A DNA stretch of 64,000 bases, taken from the NCBI RefSeq assembly GCF_027497995.1, contig NZ_JAODBT010000003.1:434001-498000 (forward strand), given 5' to 3'. The translations under genes and the position numbers were made by a program. This document shows, one piece after another, positions 7,441 to 16,419 of the stretch (position 1 is the stretch's first letter; every line of letters starts with the position of its first letter). The notes beneath the pieces were generated by a model, which was given only the letters and a program-made list of their open reading frames with translations, was not told the DNA's origin and ran no database searches. Source of the stretch: Stenotrophomonas sp. Iso1 (GTDB lineage: Bacteria; Pseudomonadota; Gammaproteobacteria; Xanthomonadales; Xanthomonadaceae).

Positions 7441-9384
7441 TCAGCAGATTCCATCGAATATAGAGAAGGAGCTCTTTATACTCCGCCGAGCGTCCGCCCC
7501 CCGCTTCAACTCATCCAATATAACAAGAGTTGGAATCCAGGTGTTAACCGCAACTTGCATTAAGTTAAAAGCAGAGATAGCCAAATCCGACTTGGGTGCT
7601 TCTTTCACTACAGACACCAAGTCCAAAACACCATCAAATGCACCCAAACCATCAATACTTTCCGCATAATTCTTAACGCGCTTATTACTTCTCCTGTATC
7701 CAACAATGTCGCCTATTAACTCAGCACGTTGAATTCCATCATCCGATGTCGCAATCAAAGTGGGGGCTCGATTACCAAGTCGCGAGAAGCGACGCCACTT
7801 CCTTTCAGAAACATCCTTAACCGGACCGACCAACTCATCTATCCGATCAAAATAGCCCTCGTCCATGACTGGATGCTTCCCGTCAGACTGAACAGCAAAG
7901 ACGTCACTCATTCCAGAGATAAAACCAAATTGCATATCCATCTCCGGATCTTCAAAGAAGCCATCACCCGCTTCACCACAACACTTTTCGACGAACGGAA
8001 GAATGCACATGTCCGAAACGAGTCCGTGATCGATCTCAAATAGCAAGGAAAGCAAACTTGAGTATCTTTGAACATTCTGACCAAAGAACATTCTCTTTAT
8101 TAACTCGTCGCGATCAGAGCCTGAATCAAAATATATGAATTGCGCGGAAAAATAATCCTGAAATGACTTGTGCGACCATCTATATTCGTTTGATTCACGC
8201 ACGAACAATGGAACCGCCGACACAAGATCAGAGCGAAGTCCCGCCGCATCTGTCTTGAGCCCCGTCTGCTTTAAGGCCAAATCAACCAAGAGTGAAAACT
8301 CTTCTTGCGAATACTGGATCACCCCCTTCCTGAAGGACATGAATCCGAGGCTTCTCATAAACCTATGGAACTCTTCAATATCCAGATTTGAACGCTTTCT
8401 GCGTTCAAATGCTCCTTCTTTACTCAGATCGTGATCCTGGTACAGAGCATCAAAAACCTGCCGATAAAAAATATTCTTCTTAATCGGAACTACGGCCTTA
8501 TAATCAAAAGCTTTGTACAGAAGCGTGACCAGCAGTGGAATTCTTAGGAATTCATCAACTGCAGGCATGCTTGAGATTTTCGATATCAAATTTTCAGCGA
8601 CACCACGACCATCGTCATACCGCCTAAGTAAAGAAAATGCCTCATCCCTGCTCAGATCAGCGATGTCATATCGCAGATATCCGGCAAAACTTGTTAAAGC
8701 AGGATCTGGCCGAGAAGTCAAAACAAAATTGCAGTACTGAAACTCAGCCGAAAGCCTAGATATTTCTTCGCTTACCCTTTGGCGAACTGACGGTGAAAGC
8801 TCATCATACCCATCGAGAAAGATAACGAAATTACCCTCCTCCATGGCCAATATCAACTCATCCCTTACACTCCCCCTCACATCCCCAACAAAGTCAAAAC
8901 AGATCAAGTCCAGAAGTGACTCATCATCCTTGACACGCCTGAGCTCAATTAAAATGGGTATCTTTTGAAGCTCCTTAAGTGCGCACCTGAATATATATTT
9001 AGTAATCGTCGACTTTCCCATCCCAGCATAATCAACGACAAGAATGCAGCGACCCGCGTCAAATAGCTGGTATGGATACCCTGAGATTCGGATGGACGAT
9101 TCCGACTGATCTGAAATGAGCTCCAAGGGCTCATACACGCTTTCCAAGACGAATTTTCCGCCTTGGATCGCTATGCTAGGCACATACTTGGTCCGCGCCT
9201 CCATGTTTCGATAGTAGGTTCTTGCTGATTTTACAAGTTGCGCCTTGGATTTCTTTCCAGAGAAATATGGGATCACCACCTTCTCCATAAAAGACTTCAC
9301 CAATAGATTCGTTGCCCCCTTTGCCGCCGCAACAGCTGCAGGTTTTGCAACTGCGACGACCAACGTCTCTCCAATCATCATCAT
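7441..9384 (-). CDS. NACHT-domain NTPase, candidate anti-phage protein
   Basis: A 647-residue STAND-class ATPase. Residues 1-110 form an Ala-rich then charged N-terminal region of unknown effector type. The NACHT core has Walker A DYAGMGKST (118-126) and Walker B with the NACHT hallmark FVIFLDGYDEL (186-196), then NFVLTSRPDP. Roughly residues 480-647 form a C-terminal region with no repeats that I recognise. Bacterial NACHT proteins are known phage-defence sensors related to animal NLRs; defence here is inferred from that family. Its GC is clearly lower than that of the flanking genes, and it adjoins a RAYT remnant and REPs, which suggests horizontal gain. Three consecutive ATG codons open the frame; 9384 is the first. 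It stands alone with no partner gene. Confidence 0.85.
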   Translation of the reverse strand: MMMIGETLVVAVAKPAAVAAAKGATNLLVKSFMEKVVIPYFSGKKSKAQLVKSARTYYRNMEARTKYVPSIAIQGGKFVLESVYEPLELISDQSESSIRISGYPYQLFDAGRCILVVDYAGMGKSTITKYIFRCALKELQKIPILIELRRVKDDESLLDLICFDFVGDVRGSVRDELILAMEEGNFVIFLDGYDELSPSVRQRVSEEISRLSAEFQYCNFVLTSRPDPALTSFAGYLRYDIADLSRDEAFSLLRRYDDGRGVAENLISKISSMPAVDEFLRIPLLVTLLYKAFDYKAVVPIKKNIFYRQVFDALYQDHDLSKEGAFERRKRSNLDIEEFHRFMRSLGFMSFRKGVIQYSQEEFSLLVDLALKQTGLKTDAAGLRSDLVSAVPLFVRESNEYRWSHKSFQDYFSAQFIYFDSGSDRDELIKRMFFGQNVQRYSSLLSLLFEIDHGLVSDMCILPFVEKCCGEAGDGFFEDPEMDMQFGFISGMSDVFAVQSDGKHPVMDEGYFDRIDELVGPVKDVSERKWRRFSRLGNRAPTLIATSDDGIQRAELIGDIVGYRRSNKRVKNYAESIDGLGAFDGVLDLVSVVKEAPKSDLAISAFNLMQVAVNTWIPTLVILDELKRGADARRSIKSSFSIFDGIC

Positions 9385-9427
9385 TCCCTTGCAAAAATAG
9401 GGAATTATATATACCAGCCAATATCTT

Positions 9428-9456
9428 AAAAAAAAAGAGCGACCCTTGGGCCGCTC
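9428..9456 (-). terminator. Intrinsic terminator of aceE
   Basis: Read on the minus strand, GAGCGGCCC / GGGTCGCTC pairs around a short AA loop with one mismatch and is followed by an uninterrupted run of nine T. It lies just after the aceE stop and ahead of the NACHT gene. Confidence 0.9.
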
Positions 9457-9479
9457 TCCTTACCTAACAAACTGCTAGA

Positions 9480-12167
9480 TCAAACCCCAACAGGATTAGC
9501 TTTCTCCGGATCAATCCCATACTGCTTGATCGCCCGTGCAACATCTTTCGCCGTCATCTTCCCGTCCTTCGCCAGCGCGGCAATTGCCGCATGCGCGATG
9601 TAGTAACGGTCAACCTCGAAGAAGCGACGCAGGTTGGCGCGGGTGTCCGAACGGCCGAAGCCGTCGGTGCCCAGTACCGAGTAAGTCGCCGGTACGAATG
9701 CACGCACCTGGTCGGCATAGGCACGCACGTAATCCGTTGCGGCGATGACCGGGCCCAGGCGGCCTTCCAGCAGCTCGGTGACGTACGGCTTGCGCGGTTC
9801 GGCTTCCGGGTGCAGGCGGTTCCAGCGCTCGGCGTCGAAACCATCACGACGCAGTTCGTTGAAGCTCGGGCAGCTCCAGATGTCGGCAGTGACACCGAAA
9901 TCCTTGTCCAGCAGTTCGGCCGCTGCAATGGCTTCGCGCAGGATGGTGCCGCTGCCCATCAGCTGCACGCGCAGTTCGCCCTTCTTCGGCTTGCCGGCGT
10001 CGGTGAGCAGGTACATGCCCTTGATGATGCCGTCGGCTGCGCCTGCCGGCATGGCCGGGTGGGCGTAGTTTTCGTTCATCAAGGTGATGTAGTAGTACTC
10101 GTCGATCTGGTCTTCCATCATGGCCTTGGTGCCGTGCTGGAGGATCACCGTCACTTCGTAACCGAAGGTCGGGTCGTAGCTGCGCACGTTCGGGATGCCG
10201 CCAGCGACGATGTGGCTGAAGCCATCTTCGTGCTGCAGGCCTTCGCCGTTGAGCGTGGTGCGGCCGGCGGTGCCGCCAAGCAGGAAGCCACGGGTACGCA
10301 TGTCCGCTGCCTGCCAGGCAAGGTCGCCCACGCGCTGGAAGCCGAACATCGAGTAGTAGATGTAGAACGGCAGCATCGGCACGTTGCTCACCGAATAGCT
10401 GGTACCGGCGGCCATCCACGACGCAATCGCGCCCGGCTCGCTGATGCCCTGCTGCAACACCTGGCCGCTCTGGTCTTCGCGGTAGTACATGAGCTGGTCG
10501 GCATCGACCGGCTTGTACTTCTGGCCGTACGGCGCGTAGATACCGATCTGGCGGAACAGGCCTTCCATACCAAAGGTGCGCGCTTCGTCGGCGACGATCG
10601 GCACCAGGCGCGGGCCCAGTTCCTTGTCACGCAGGCTGATGTTCAGCGTCTGCACGAACGCCATGGTGGTGGAATACGAACGCTCGCCCGATTCCTTGAG
10701 CAGGCGCTCGTAGGTTTCCAGCTTCGGTGCGATGAAGGACTTGTCGGCCTTCTGGCGACGCTGCGGCAGGTAGCCGCCCAGCGAAGCGCGGCGCTCCTGC
10801 AGGTACTTCACTTCCGGCGAATCCGGGCCCGGGTGATAGAACGGCACCTGGCCGTCCTTGAGCTGCTCGTCGGTGACCGGAATGTTGAAGCGGTCGCGGA
10901 AATGCTTGACCGATTCGTCATCCAGCTTCTTGGTCTGGTGGGTCGGGTTGAGCGACTCACCGGCGCTGCCCATGCCGTAACCCTTGACCGTCTTGGCCAG
11001 GATGACGGTCGGCATGCCCTTGGTGTTCACGGCCTGGTTGTAGGCGGCGTACACCTTGTGCGGATCGTGGCCACCACGGTTCAAACGCCAGATGTCGTCG
11101 TCGGACAGGCCGGCGACCATCGCGGCGGTTTCCGGGTACTTGCCGAAGAAATGCTCGCGCGTGTACGCGCCGCCAAAGGCCTTGCAGTTCTGGTATTCGC
11201 CGTCGACGGTTTCCATCATCAGCTTCTTCAGGACGCCGTTGGTGTCCTTGGCCAGCAGGGCATCCCAGTAACCGCCCCACAGCAGCTTGATGACATTCCA
11301 GCCGCCGCCACGGAACACGCCTTCCAGTTCCTGGATGATCTTGCCGTTGCCACGCACCGGGCCGTCGAGGCGCTGCAGGTTGCAGTTGACCACGAAGATC
11401 AGGTTGTCCAGGCCTTCGCGGCCGGCCAGGGCGATAGCGCCGAGGGTTTCCGGCTCGTCGGATTCACCGTCGCCGATGAAGCACCACACCTTGCGGTCGG
11501 ACTTCTCGATCAGGCCACGGTTTTCCAGGTACTTCATGAACTGTGCCTGGTAGATCGCGGCCAGCGGGCCCAGGCCCATCGACACGGTCGGGGTCTGCCA
11601 GAAGTCCGGCATCAGCCACGGGTGCGGATACGACGACAGACCGCCGCCATCCACTTCCATGCGGAACTTGTCCAGCTGCTGTTCGTTGATGCGGCCTTCC
11701 AGGAACGCGCGGGCGTAGATGCCCGGTGCGCTGTGGCCCTGGATGAAGAGCAGGTCGCCCGGGTGGGTATCGCTCGGGGCACGCCAGAAGTGGTTGAAGC
11801 CCACGTCATACAGCGTTGCGCCGGAAGCGAAGGAAGCAATGTGGCCGCCCAGGTCGCCCGGCTTGCGGTTGGCACGCACCACGGTGGCCATCGCGTTCCA
11901 GCGGATGATGGAGCGGATGCGCCATTCCAGCTCGGCGTTGCCCGGGCTCTTGGCTTCCAGGCTCGGCGCGATGGTGTTGACGTATTCGGTGGTGGGAGAG
12001 AACGGCAGGAACGCACCCGAACGACGGGTCAGCTCAACCATGCCTTCCAACAACTGATGCGCGCGCTCGGGGCCCTCGACATCGATAACGGCCTTCAACG
12101 ACTCGATCCACTCCTGGGTTTCCAGGGGGTTCGTGTCGTTGTTAAGCATCTCGTTCAACCAGTTCAT
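9480..12167 (-). CDS. aceE: Pyruvate dehydrogenase E1 component, homodimeric type
   Basis: An 895-residue protein of the usual length for gamma-proteobacterial homodimeric E1. The thiamine-diphosphate motif is plain: GDGESDEPETLGAIALAG followed by VVNCNLQRLDGPVRGN. The conserved N-terminal DTNPLETQEW and the transketolase-like central and C-terminal domains are all present. It decarboxylates pyruvate and passes the acetyl group to the lipoyl domains of E2 in the pyruvate dehydrogenase complex. The genes for E2 and E3 are not adjacent. Upstream on the minus strand are GGGAGCT as ribosome-binding site and a possible promoter; an intrinsic terminator follows. A long open frame on the opposite strand is a codon-bias shadow. 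Confidence 0.98.
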   Translation of the reverse strand: MNWLNEMLNNDTNPLETQEWIESLKAVIDVEGPERAHQLLEGMVELTRRSGAFLPFSPTTEYVNTIAPSLEAKSPGNAELEWRIRSIIRWNAMATVVRANRKPGDLGGHIASFASGATLYDVGFNHFWRAPSDTHPGDLLFIQGHSAPGIYARAFLEGRINEQQLDKFRMEVDGGGLSSYPHPWLMPDFWQTPTVSMGLGPLAAIYQAQFMKYLENRGLIEKSDRKVWCFIGDGESDEPETLGAIALAGREGLDNLIFVVNCNLQRLDGPVRGNGKIIQELEGVFRGGGWNVIKLLWGGYWDALLAKDTNGVLKKLMMETVDGEYQNCKAFGGAYTREHFFGKYPETAAMVAGLSDDDIWRLNRGGHDPHKVYAAYNQAVNTKGMPTVILAKTVKGYGMGSAGESLNPTHQTKKLDDESVKHFRDRFNIPVTDEQLKDGQVPFYHPGPDSPEVKYLQERRASLGGYLPQRRQKADKSFIAPKLETYERLLKESGERSYSTTMAFVQTLNISLRDKELGPRLVPIVADEARTFGMEGLFRQIGIYAPYGQKYKPVDADQLMYYREDQSGQVLQQGISEPGAIASWMAAGTSYSVSNVPMLPFYIYYSMFGFQRVGDLAWQAADMRTRGFLLGGTAGRTTLNGEGLQHEDGFSHIVAGGIPNVRSYDPTFGYEVTVILQHGTKAMMEDQIDEYYYITLMNENYAHPAMPAGAADGIIKGMYLLTDAGKPKKGELRVQLMGSGTILREAIAAAELLDKDFGVTADIWSCPSFNELRRDGFDAERWNRLHPEAEPRKPYVTELLEGRLGPVIAATDYVRAYADQVRAFVPATYSVLGTDGFGRSDTRANLRRFFEVDRYYIAHAAIAALAKDGKMTAKDVARAIKQYGIDPEKANPVGV

Positions 12168-12223
12168 TAGAGCTCCCAGTTACTGCGCGCACGCGCGCGC
12201 TTGTTCGTTATTTTGAGCTGCAA

Positions 12224-12250
12224 AGTGTAGCGCACCCGGCCCCTTGCCAA
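12224..12250 (-). promoter_or_regulatory. Possible sigma-70 promoter of aceE
   Basis: On the minus strand TTGGCA and TACACT lie 15 bases apart, about 60 bases before the aceE start. The spacing is two bases short of ideal. The rest of the 12168-12561 gap shows only alternating CG tracts near 12185 and the PadR operator at its far end. Confidence 0.4.
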
Positions 12251-12518
12251 GCTGGCTACGGATGCGTATGGCAGTCCAAAAGCCAGTGTCCGCAAGACAG
12301 CTCGCGACAGCCTTGCGCTATGAACTCGGACACCCCGGGACAGCCCTGCATCGCGCTTGTTGCTGGATACAGGCGCTGACGCTGCCACCCGGTCGGGTCA
12401 GGGCAGTGACAGTGGAGTCATGCTGCATTGCAGCATCCATCAGCCAACAGGCAGCAGATGGCTGGCAGAACGCTCTGTCTGCCGTTCAGCAACTTGCGGC
12501 GATTGCTGTCGGTGAGTT

Positions 12519-12554
12519 TTCGATATATCGTTTCTGCCAATTCGATATATCGAA
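12519..12554. promoter_or_regulatory. Twin palindromic operator of the PadR regulator
   Basis: CGATATATCG occurs at 12521-12530 and again at 12543-12552. The second lies inside the perfect 14-bp palindrome TTCGATATATCGAA. The centres are 22 bp apart, two helical turns, and the second ends 7 bases before the PadR ATG at 12562. PadR repressors bind such AT-rich dyads, so autoregulation is likely. Confidence 0.75.
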
Positions 12555-12561
12555 AGATGCC

Positions 12562-13056
12562 ATGACCGCTACCGAACCCCGCCGTCGCAATTCCCCCCGC
12601 GCCCTGGGCCGTGGCGATCTACGGCTGCTGCTGTTGTCGCGGATCGGCCAAGGCCCACACCACGGCTATGAGTTGATCCAGCAGATCAGCGAGATGTTCG
12701 TGCGCGTGTACACGCCCAGCGCCGGCTCGGTGTATCCGCTGCTGGCCGATTTTGAGAACCAACGCTGGGTGCGCGCTGAAGAAGACGGCGGCCGCAAGCG
12801 TTACCACATCACCAGCCTGGGCCAGGCGCAGTTGAAGCAGCGTGCCACCGAGGTAGAGGACGCATTGCTGCGTGCCCGCCACAGCGCGCGCGTCATCACC
12901 CGCGCCAACATGCCGCCGGCACTGCGCGATGCCATGCACGAATTCACGCATTCAGTGATGGCTCGCCACGGCCGTTGGCAGAACGCCGACATCGAACGCA
13001 TCACCGCTCTGTTGGAACAGGCCACCGCGCTGGTGCAGGACGTTCCGCAGGATTGA
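12562..13056 (+). CDS. PadR-family transcriptional repressor (YqjI-like)
   Basis: A 164-residue protein with a PadR winged helix (about residues 18-90: LGRGDLRLLLLSRI, HHGYELIQQI, SAGSVYPLLADFENQRWV, DGGRKRYHITSLGQ) and a C-terminal helical dimer arm. The ATG at 12562 is chosen because the twin operator lies immediately upstream; the open frame continues further 5' without PadR similarity. The next gene, 87 bp downstream, is a siderophore-interacting ferric reductase. This matches the E. coli yqjI-yqjH arrangement, in which YqjI represses yqjH. The His-rich nickel-binding N-terminal stretch of E. coli YqjI is absent here, so the signal may differ. Confidence 0.88.
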   Translation: MTATEPRRRNSPRALGRGDLRLLLLSRIGQGPHHGYELIQQISEMFVRVYTPSAGSVYPLLADFENQRWVRAEEDGGRKRYHITSLGQAQLKQRATEVEDALLRARHSARVITRANMPPALRDAMHEFTHSVMARHGRWQNADIERITALLEQATALVQDVPQD

Positions 13057-13143
13057 ATTCAAACGTTGACCCCCACGACCAAGCCAGAGCGATCCAGCCA
13101 GGTCACCCCGGCACACGCCGTCATTGACCACACAGGTAATGCC

Positions 13144-13935
13144 ATGTCACTGCACGAAACCCAATTGATCCGCCTCACGCCCCGCTTCCGCCAACTGCAG
13201 GTACTGCACAGCGAGCGGCTGACCCCGAACATGCAGCGCATCGTGGTGGGCGGCGCAGCGCTGGAAGGCTTTGACAGCCGCTCGCCGGACGACCACGTCA
13301 AGCTGTTTTTCCCCAATAACGAAGGTGCGTTCGTGCTGCCGGAGCTGACCGAGCAGGGCCCGCGCTACCCGGAAGGCCTGCAGCCCTCGCCCGCCCGCGA
13401 CTACACCCCGCGTCACTACGATGCCGCTGCCAACACGCTGGTGCTGGACTTCGTGCTGCATGGTGACGGCCCGGCCACCACCTGGGCCGCCAACGCCGAA
13501 GTCGGCGATGAACTGGTGGTGGCAGGCCCGCGTGGCTCGCATGTGGTCGCGAATGATTTCGACACCTATGTACTGATCGGCGATGAAACCGCGCTGCCGG
13601 CCATTGCACGTCGTCTGGCCGAACTGCCGGCGCATGCGACAGCGGAAGTTTTCATCGAGATCCCCGAAGAAGGCGACCGCCAGCCGCTGGAAAGCCCGGC
13701 GCAGGTGACGGTGTCGTGGTTTGAGCGCAATGGCTTCGACGCAGCCAGCAGCACCCTGCTGGAAGATGCGCTGGTGGATTTCGAGCAGCCCGATGGCGAC
13801 ACGCACTACTGGATTGCCACCGAGTCACGCCGTGCGCGGATGATGCGCAAGTTCATCGAAGGCCACCTGCACGTGCCGAAGGACTGGATCCGCTCCACGG
13901 GTTACTGGAAGGCGCACCCGGACGAGGTGGAATGA
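13144..13935 (+). CDS. Siderophore-interacting protein, FAD-dependent ferric-siderophore reductase
   Basis: A 263-residue cytoplasmic flavoprotein of the SIP/ViuB family. The N-terminal FAD-binding barrel carries the signature RDYTPRHYD, followed by LDFVLHGDGPATTWA. The C-terminal NAD(P)H-type domain has LIGDETALPAI and ends with the family's STGYWKAH pattern. It reduces ferric iron in siderophores so that iron is released in the cytoplasm. The ATG at 13144 has an AGGT-type site just before it; a TTG 26 codons upstream is less likely. It follows the PadR gene on the same strand and is probably controlled by it. Confidence 0.92.
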   Translation: MSLHETQLIRLTPRFRQLQVLHSERLTPNMQRIVVGGAALEGFDSRSPDDHVKLFFPNNEGAFVLPELTEQGPRYPEGLQPSPARDYTPRHYDAAANTLVLDFVLHGDGPATTWAANAEVGDELVVAGPRGSHVVANDFDTYVLIGDETALPAIARRLAELPAHATAEVFIEIPEEGDRQPLESPAQVTVSWFERNGFDAASSTLLEDALVDFEQPDGDTHYWIATESRRARMMRKFIEGHLHVPKDWIRSTGYWKAHPDEVE

Positions 13936-14018
13936 GGTGATCTGTAGATAGGGCCTGCGCTCTATCTCTTCCTTATCGCGGTACGTGTTGCGTGAGGAAG
14001 GAGCCAACTGCACCCCTG

Positions 14019-14040
14019 CCCTTGGCCTGCGGCCAAAGGG
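14019..14040. terminator. Hairpin between convergent genes
   Basis: CCCTTGGCC pairs with GGCCAAAGGG around TGC with one bulged A, and GGAGGCTTTT follows on the plus strand. It separates the siderophore reductase from the convergent outer-membrane protein gene. Confidence 0.5.
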
Positions 14041-14075
14041 AGGGAGGCTTTTCAGGCTTTCAGCTCTGCAAACCG

Positions 14076-14873
14076 TTAGAGCGGCCCCGCACTCCGCCCA
14101 GGCCCAAACCGATAGGTCACCCCCAGCATCGGACCGGACAGCGACACGTCCAGGCGCTTGCCGCTATCGCGGTAATCCACGCTCAAATGGCGATAGCCCA
14201 TCGACAGGAAAAGAGTGTCATTGGCCTGATAGTTGGCCAATGCCAGTACCTGCCAGGTGGCATCTGAGCCCACACCAAAGCCGCCCACATCCACATAGGC
14301 CACGCTGCTCCAGCGTGGTGCGATCGCCTGCCGCCAACGCGCTGCAGCAATCGGATCAACAAACGATGACTCCGAACGTGCCGACACCACCCCCGGCACG
14401 TTCACCGCTGCGCTGATATCCCAATAACGCAGGCCAGCCATCAGATCGATGCCGGTGCGCTCGGTCGTCATCCACGCATACCCAGCGGTGACCGTGGCCG
14501 AGCTCTGCCGCACCTTCGTGTTGGCCGCGATGCCAATGGGCAAGGGGGTCGAATCCGAGGTGGAGGCATGGGTGACATCGGCCTGCAACACGACGTTGCC
14601 ACGGCGCGCGGTGCCGGTGACGAAGGCCGCAGCATCCAGGCTGTCCATCAACTCGGAGAAGGATTTATGCACGTCAGCCATCGGCGCGTGACGGAACGGA
14701 CGCACCCGGCCTTCCATGCCGCTCATCCACACGTAAGGCGTGGCCTGGAAGCGCCACCTGTCGGCATCGCTGCTGTCGACAGCCTGCGCCTGAGCGAGCG
14801 GAATCCCGCCCATTGCCAGCAACACCATCAGCAGCGGCGCGCGCCGGCGCTTTGATCTGAATCGGGTATCCAT
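14076..14873 (-). CDS. Outer-membrane beta-barrel protein of unknown function
   Basis: A 265-residue protein with a charged N-terminus and a signal peptide (LLMVLLAMGGIPLAQAQA). The body is rich in alternating amphipathic strands with aromatic girdles (WRFQATPYVWMSGMEG, TVTAGYAWMT, LMAGLRYWDI, SMGYRHLSVDYRD, PMLGVTYRFGPG). This indicates an 8- to 12-stranded outer-membrane barrel. The last residues after TYRF are hydrophilic and the chain does not end in the usual aromatic. It lies 51 bp downstream of the secreted amidase on the same strand and may be co-transcribed with it. No transport substrate can be named. Confidence 0.7.
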   Translation of the reverse strand: MDTRFRSKRRRAPLLMVLLAMGGIPLAQAQAVDSSDADRWRFQATPYVWMSGMEGRVRPFRHAPMADVHKSFSELMDSLDAAAFVTGTARRGNVVLQADVTHASTSDSTPLPIGIAANTKVRQSSATVTAGYAWMTTERTGIDLMAGLRYWDISAAVNVPGVVSARSESSFVDPIAAARWRQAIAPRWSSVAYVDVGGFGVGSDATWQVLALANYQANDTLFLSMGYRHLSVDYRDSGKRLDVSLSGPMLGVTYRFGPGRSAGPL

Positions 14874-14924
14874 TGGACCTCCGGATGACGCGTGCCCGCT
14901 CTGCCGGGCTCGCGGATTGCGTAC

Positions 14925-15989
14925 TTAAACGCCCAGGAAGCGGAACGCCTTGGCGTCCTTGAACTGCGCATTGGCTTCGCCCGAATAGATGGTGCGCTGC
15001 TGCGGGCCCAGATCCAGCCGCTTCACTTTGCCGGTGCGTTCGCTGAAGTCGGTCTTTTGAAGGTCCACCCAGAATACATTGGTGCTGAGCGCCGACTCGA
15101 AGTAATAGCGCTTGCGGGAATGATCGGACACCGTGCGCCAACGGGTGGACGAGATGTTCGGTTCGTCCGGCGTGGTGATGCCATACGGCACCGACACGTT
15201 GCGGATCACACCGAACACGCTGGCCGTGGACTCCACCGGATCGGTGGACTTGGGAATGGCGTCGACATAAAACGCAGCGCGCGCAAAGCGATCGGACGCT
15301 CGGTTGGTGCCCGGCAGCATCACCGTGCCACCAATCTGGCGCCAGTAGCTTTCCAGTGCCAGTTGCTCTTCGAAGATCGGCGAGTTGGTCATCACCGTGT
15401 ACTCGCGGCTGTGATGAATGACCTGCTTGCCCTTGATGTATTCGATGATGGCGCTGTCACCGCTGGCATCGGACAAGGACAGATGCAACGTGGCCAGGCG
15501 CTGCTCACCCGGCGCTGAATCCGTGATCAGGGTGAACGGTTCGTCGGCGAGGGCTTTCACCGCTTCTTCAACGGTGGCGAAGTTGTCGAGCATGTATTGC
15601 GTCCATGCCGAAATGCTCAGGCCCGGCTTGTCGCTGTTGCGCTCGGGGTACTCCGATTCGGCCAGCCACAGCAGGTTGGCAACAAGGCCGGCCTCGTTCA
15701 TGCCGTCGGTGGTCGCGAAGTCATAGGCAGCGGTGACCACGCTGCCGTACCGCGAGGTCCATGTCAGCGAATTCGCACCGGCTTCGCCATTGCGTTGAAG
15801 GCCGCGCGGAAACATCCACAGATGGCTGCCGGTATCGATCTTGTAATCCATCGAGCGGCCGGTAAAAACGTCATTGCCCGCACCGTGATAAACGAAACGC
15901 GTGCAGGCATCCGCGCTCTGCGGAAAGGTCAATGCCCCGAACAAAACGGTGGCACATGCGGCCACGATGGATCGCTGAACTGCTTTCAT
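14925..15989 (-). CDS. Secreted choloylglycine hydrolase / penicillin acylase-family Ntn amidase
   Basis: A 354-residue linear-amide C-N hydrolase. The ATG at 15989 gives a clean signal peptide (VAACATVLFGALTFPQSADA) that ends exactly before Cys29 of CTRFVYHG. Signal cleavage would therefore expose the N-terminal nucleophile cysteine. Further family motifs are RSMDYKID (Arg and Asp of the active site) and GMNEAGLVANLLWL. Bile-salt hydrolases and penicillin V acylases share this fold, and periplasmic Gram-negative members often cleave acyl-homoserine lactones or beta-lactams. The substrate here is not determined by sequence. An upstream in-frame ATG at 16190 would bury the signal and is rejected. 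Confidence 0.88.
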   Translation of the reverse strand: MKAVQRSIVAACATVLFGALTFPQSADACTRFVYHGAGNDVFTGRSMDYKIDTGSHLWMFPRGLQRNGEAGANSLTWTSRYGSVVTAAYDFATTDGMNEAGLVANLLWLAESEYPERNSDKPGLSISAWTQYMLDNFATVEEAVKALADEPFTLITDSAPGEQRLATLHLSLSDASGDSAIIEYIKGKQVIHHSREYTVMTNSPIFEEQLALESYWRQIGGTVMLPGTNRASDRFARAAFYVDAIPKSTDPVESTASVFGVIRNVSVPYGITTPDEPNISSTRWRTVSDHSRKRYYFESALSTNVFWVDLQKTDFSERTGKVKRLDLGPQQRTIYSGEANAQFKDAKAFRFLGV

Positions 15990-16419
15990 GGGTAAAGCTC
16001 CTTTTGGATTGACCCGCGCGGAACTACCAAACAGATTGAAACTAGCCAGTGCATTGTCATGCAGCAATGAAAAGCAGATATGGACTACATCACGCCCTGC
16101 AATCAACCGAGAGCAACCGTTAGTGGGCCGCAAAAGACCCGCACGGTGGCGGACCTTCTTCATGCCATCACAGTGCGCATGCGACCGCATCCGGGAACGT
16201 GCTGCGTTGCCCCGAGGTAGTAAGCCGGTGCAGTTTCACGTAGTTTCATCGCCATACCGATCAACAGTGAAAGCAGCAGAATCATACGAAGACTGGGCGT
16301 CATTGCGCTGTCCTGTTCTGCAGTCAGTGGATTTCAGACAGCACTTTCACACAGGGTGAGCATCGGGCGACTGCTATGCTCGGGCCAGCCAAATCCGGCC
16401 GCAGACCCTGTCCCTTCGC
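15990..16419. other. Intergenic region, no gene seen
   Basis: This 430-bp gap lies between divergent genes: the amidase to the left and the I78 lipoprotein to the right. It should contain both promoters. No convincing open frame, repeat or RNA gene was found. Confidence 0.6.

Noticed and set aside
9591..12170. 859-codon open frame antisense to aceE
   Set aside because: It mirrors the strong codon bias of a GC-rich gene, has no domain, and aceE on the other strand is beyond doubt.
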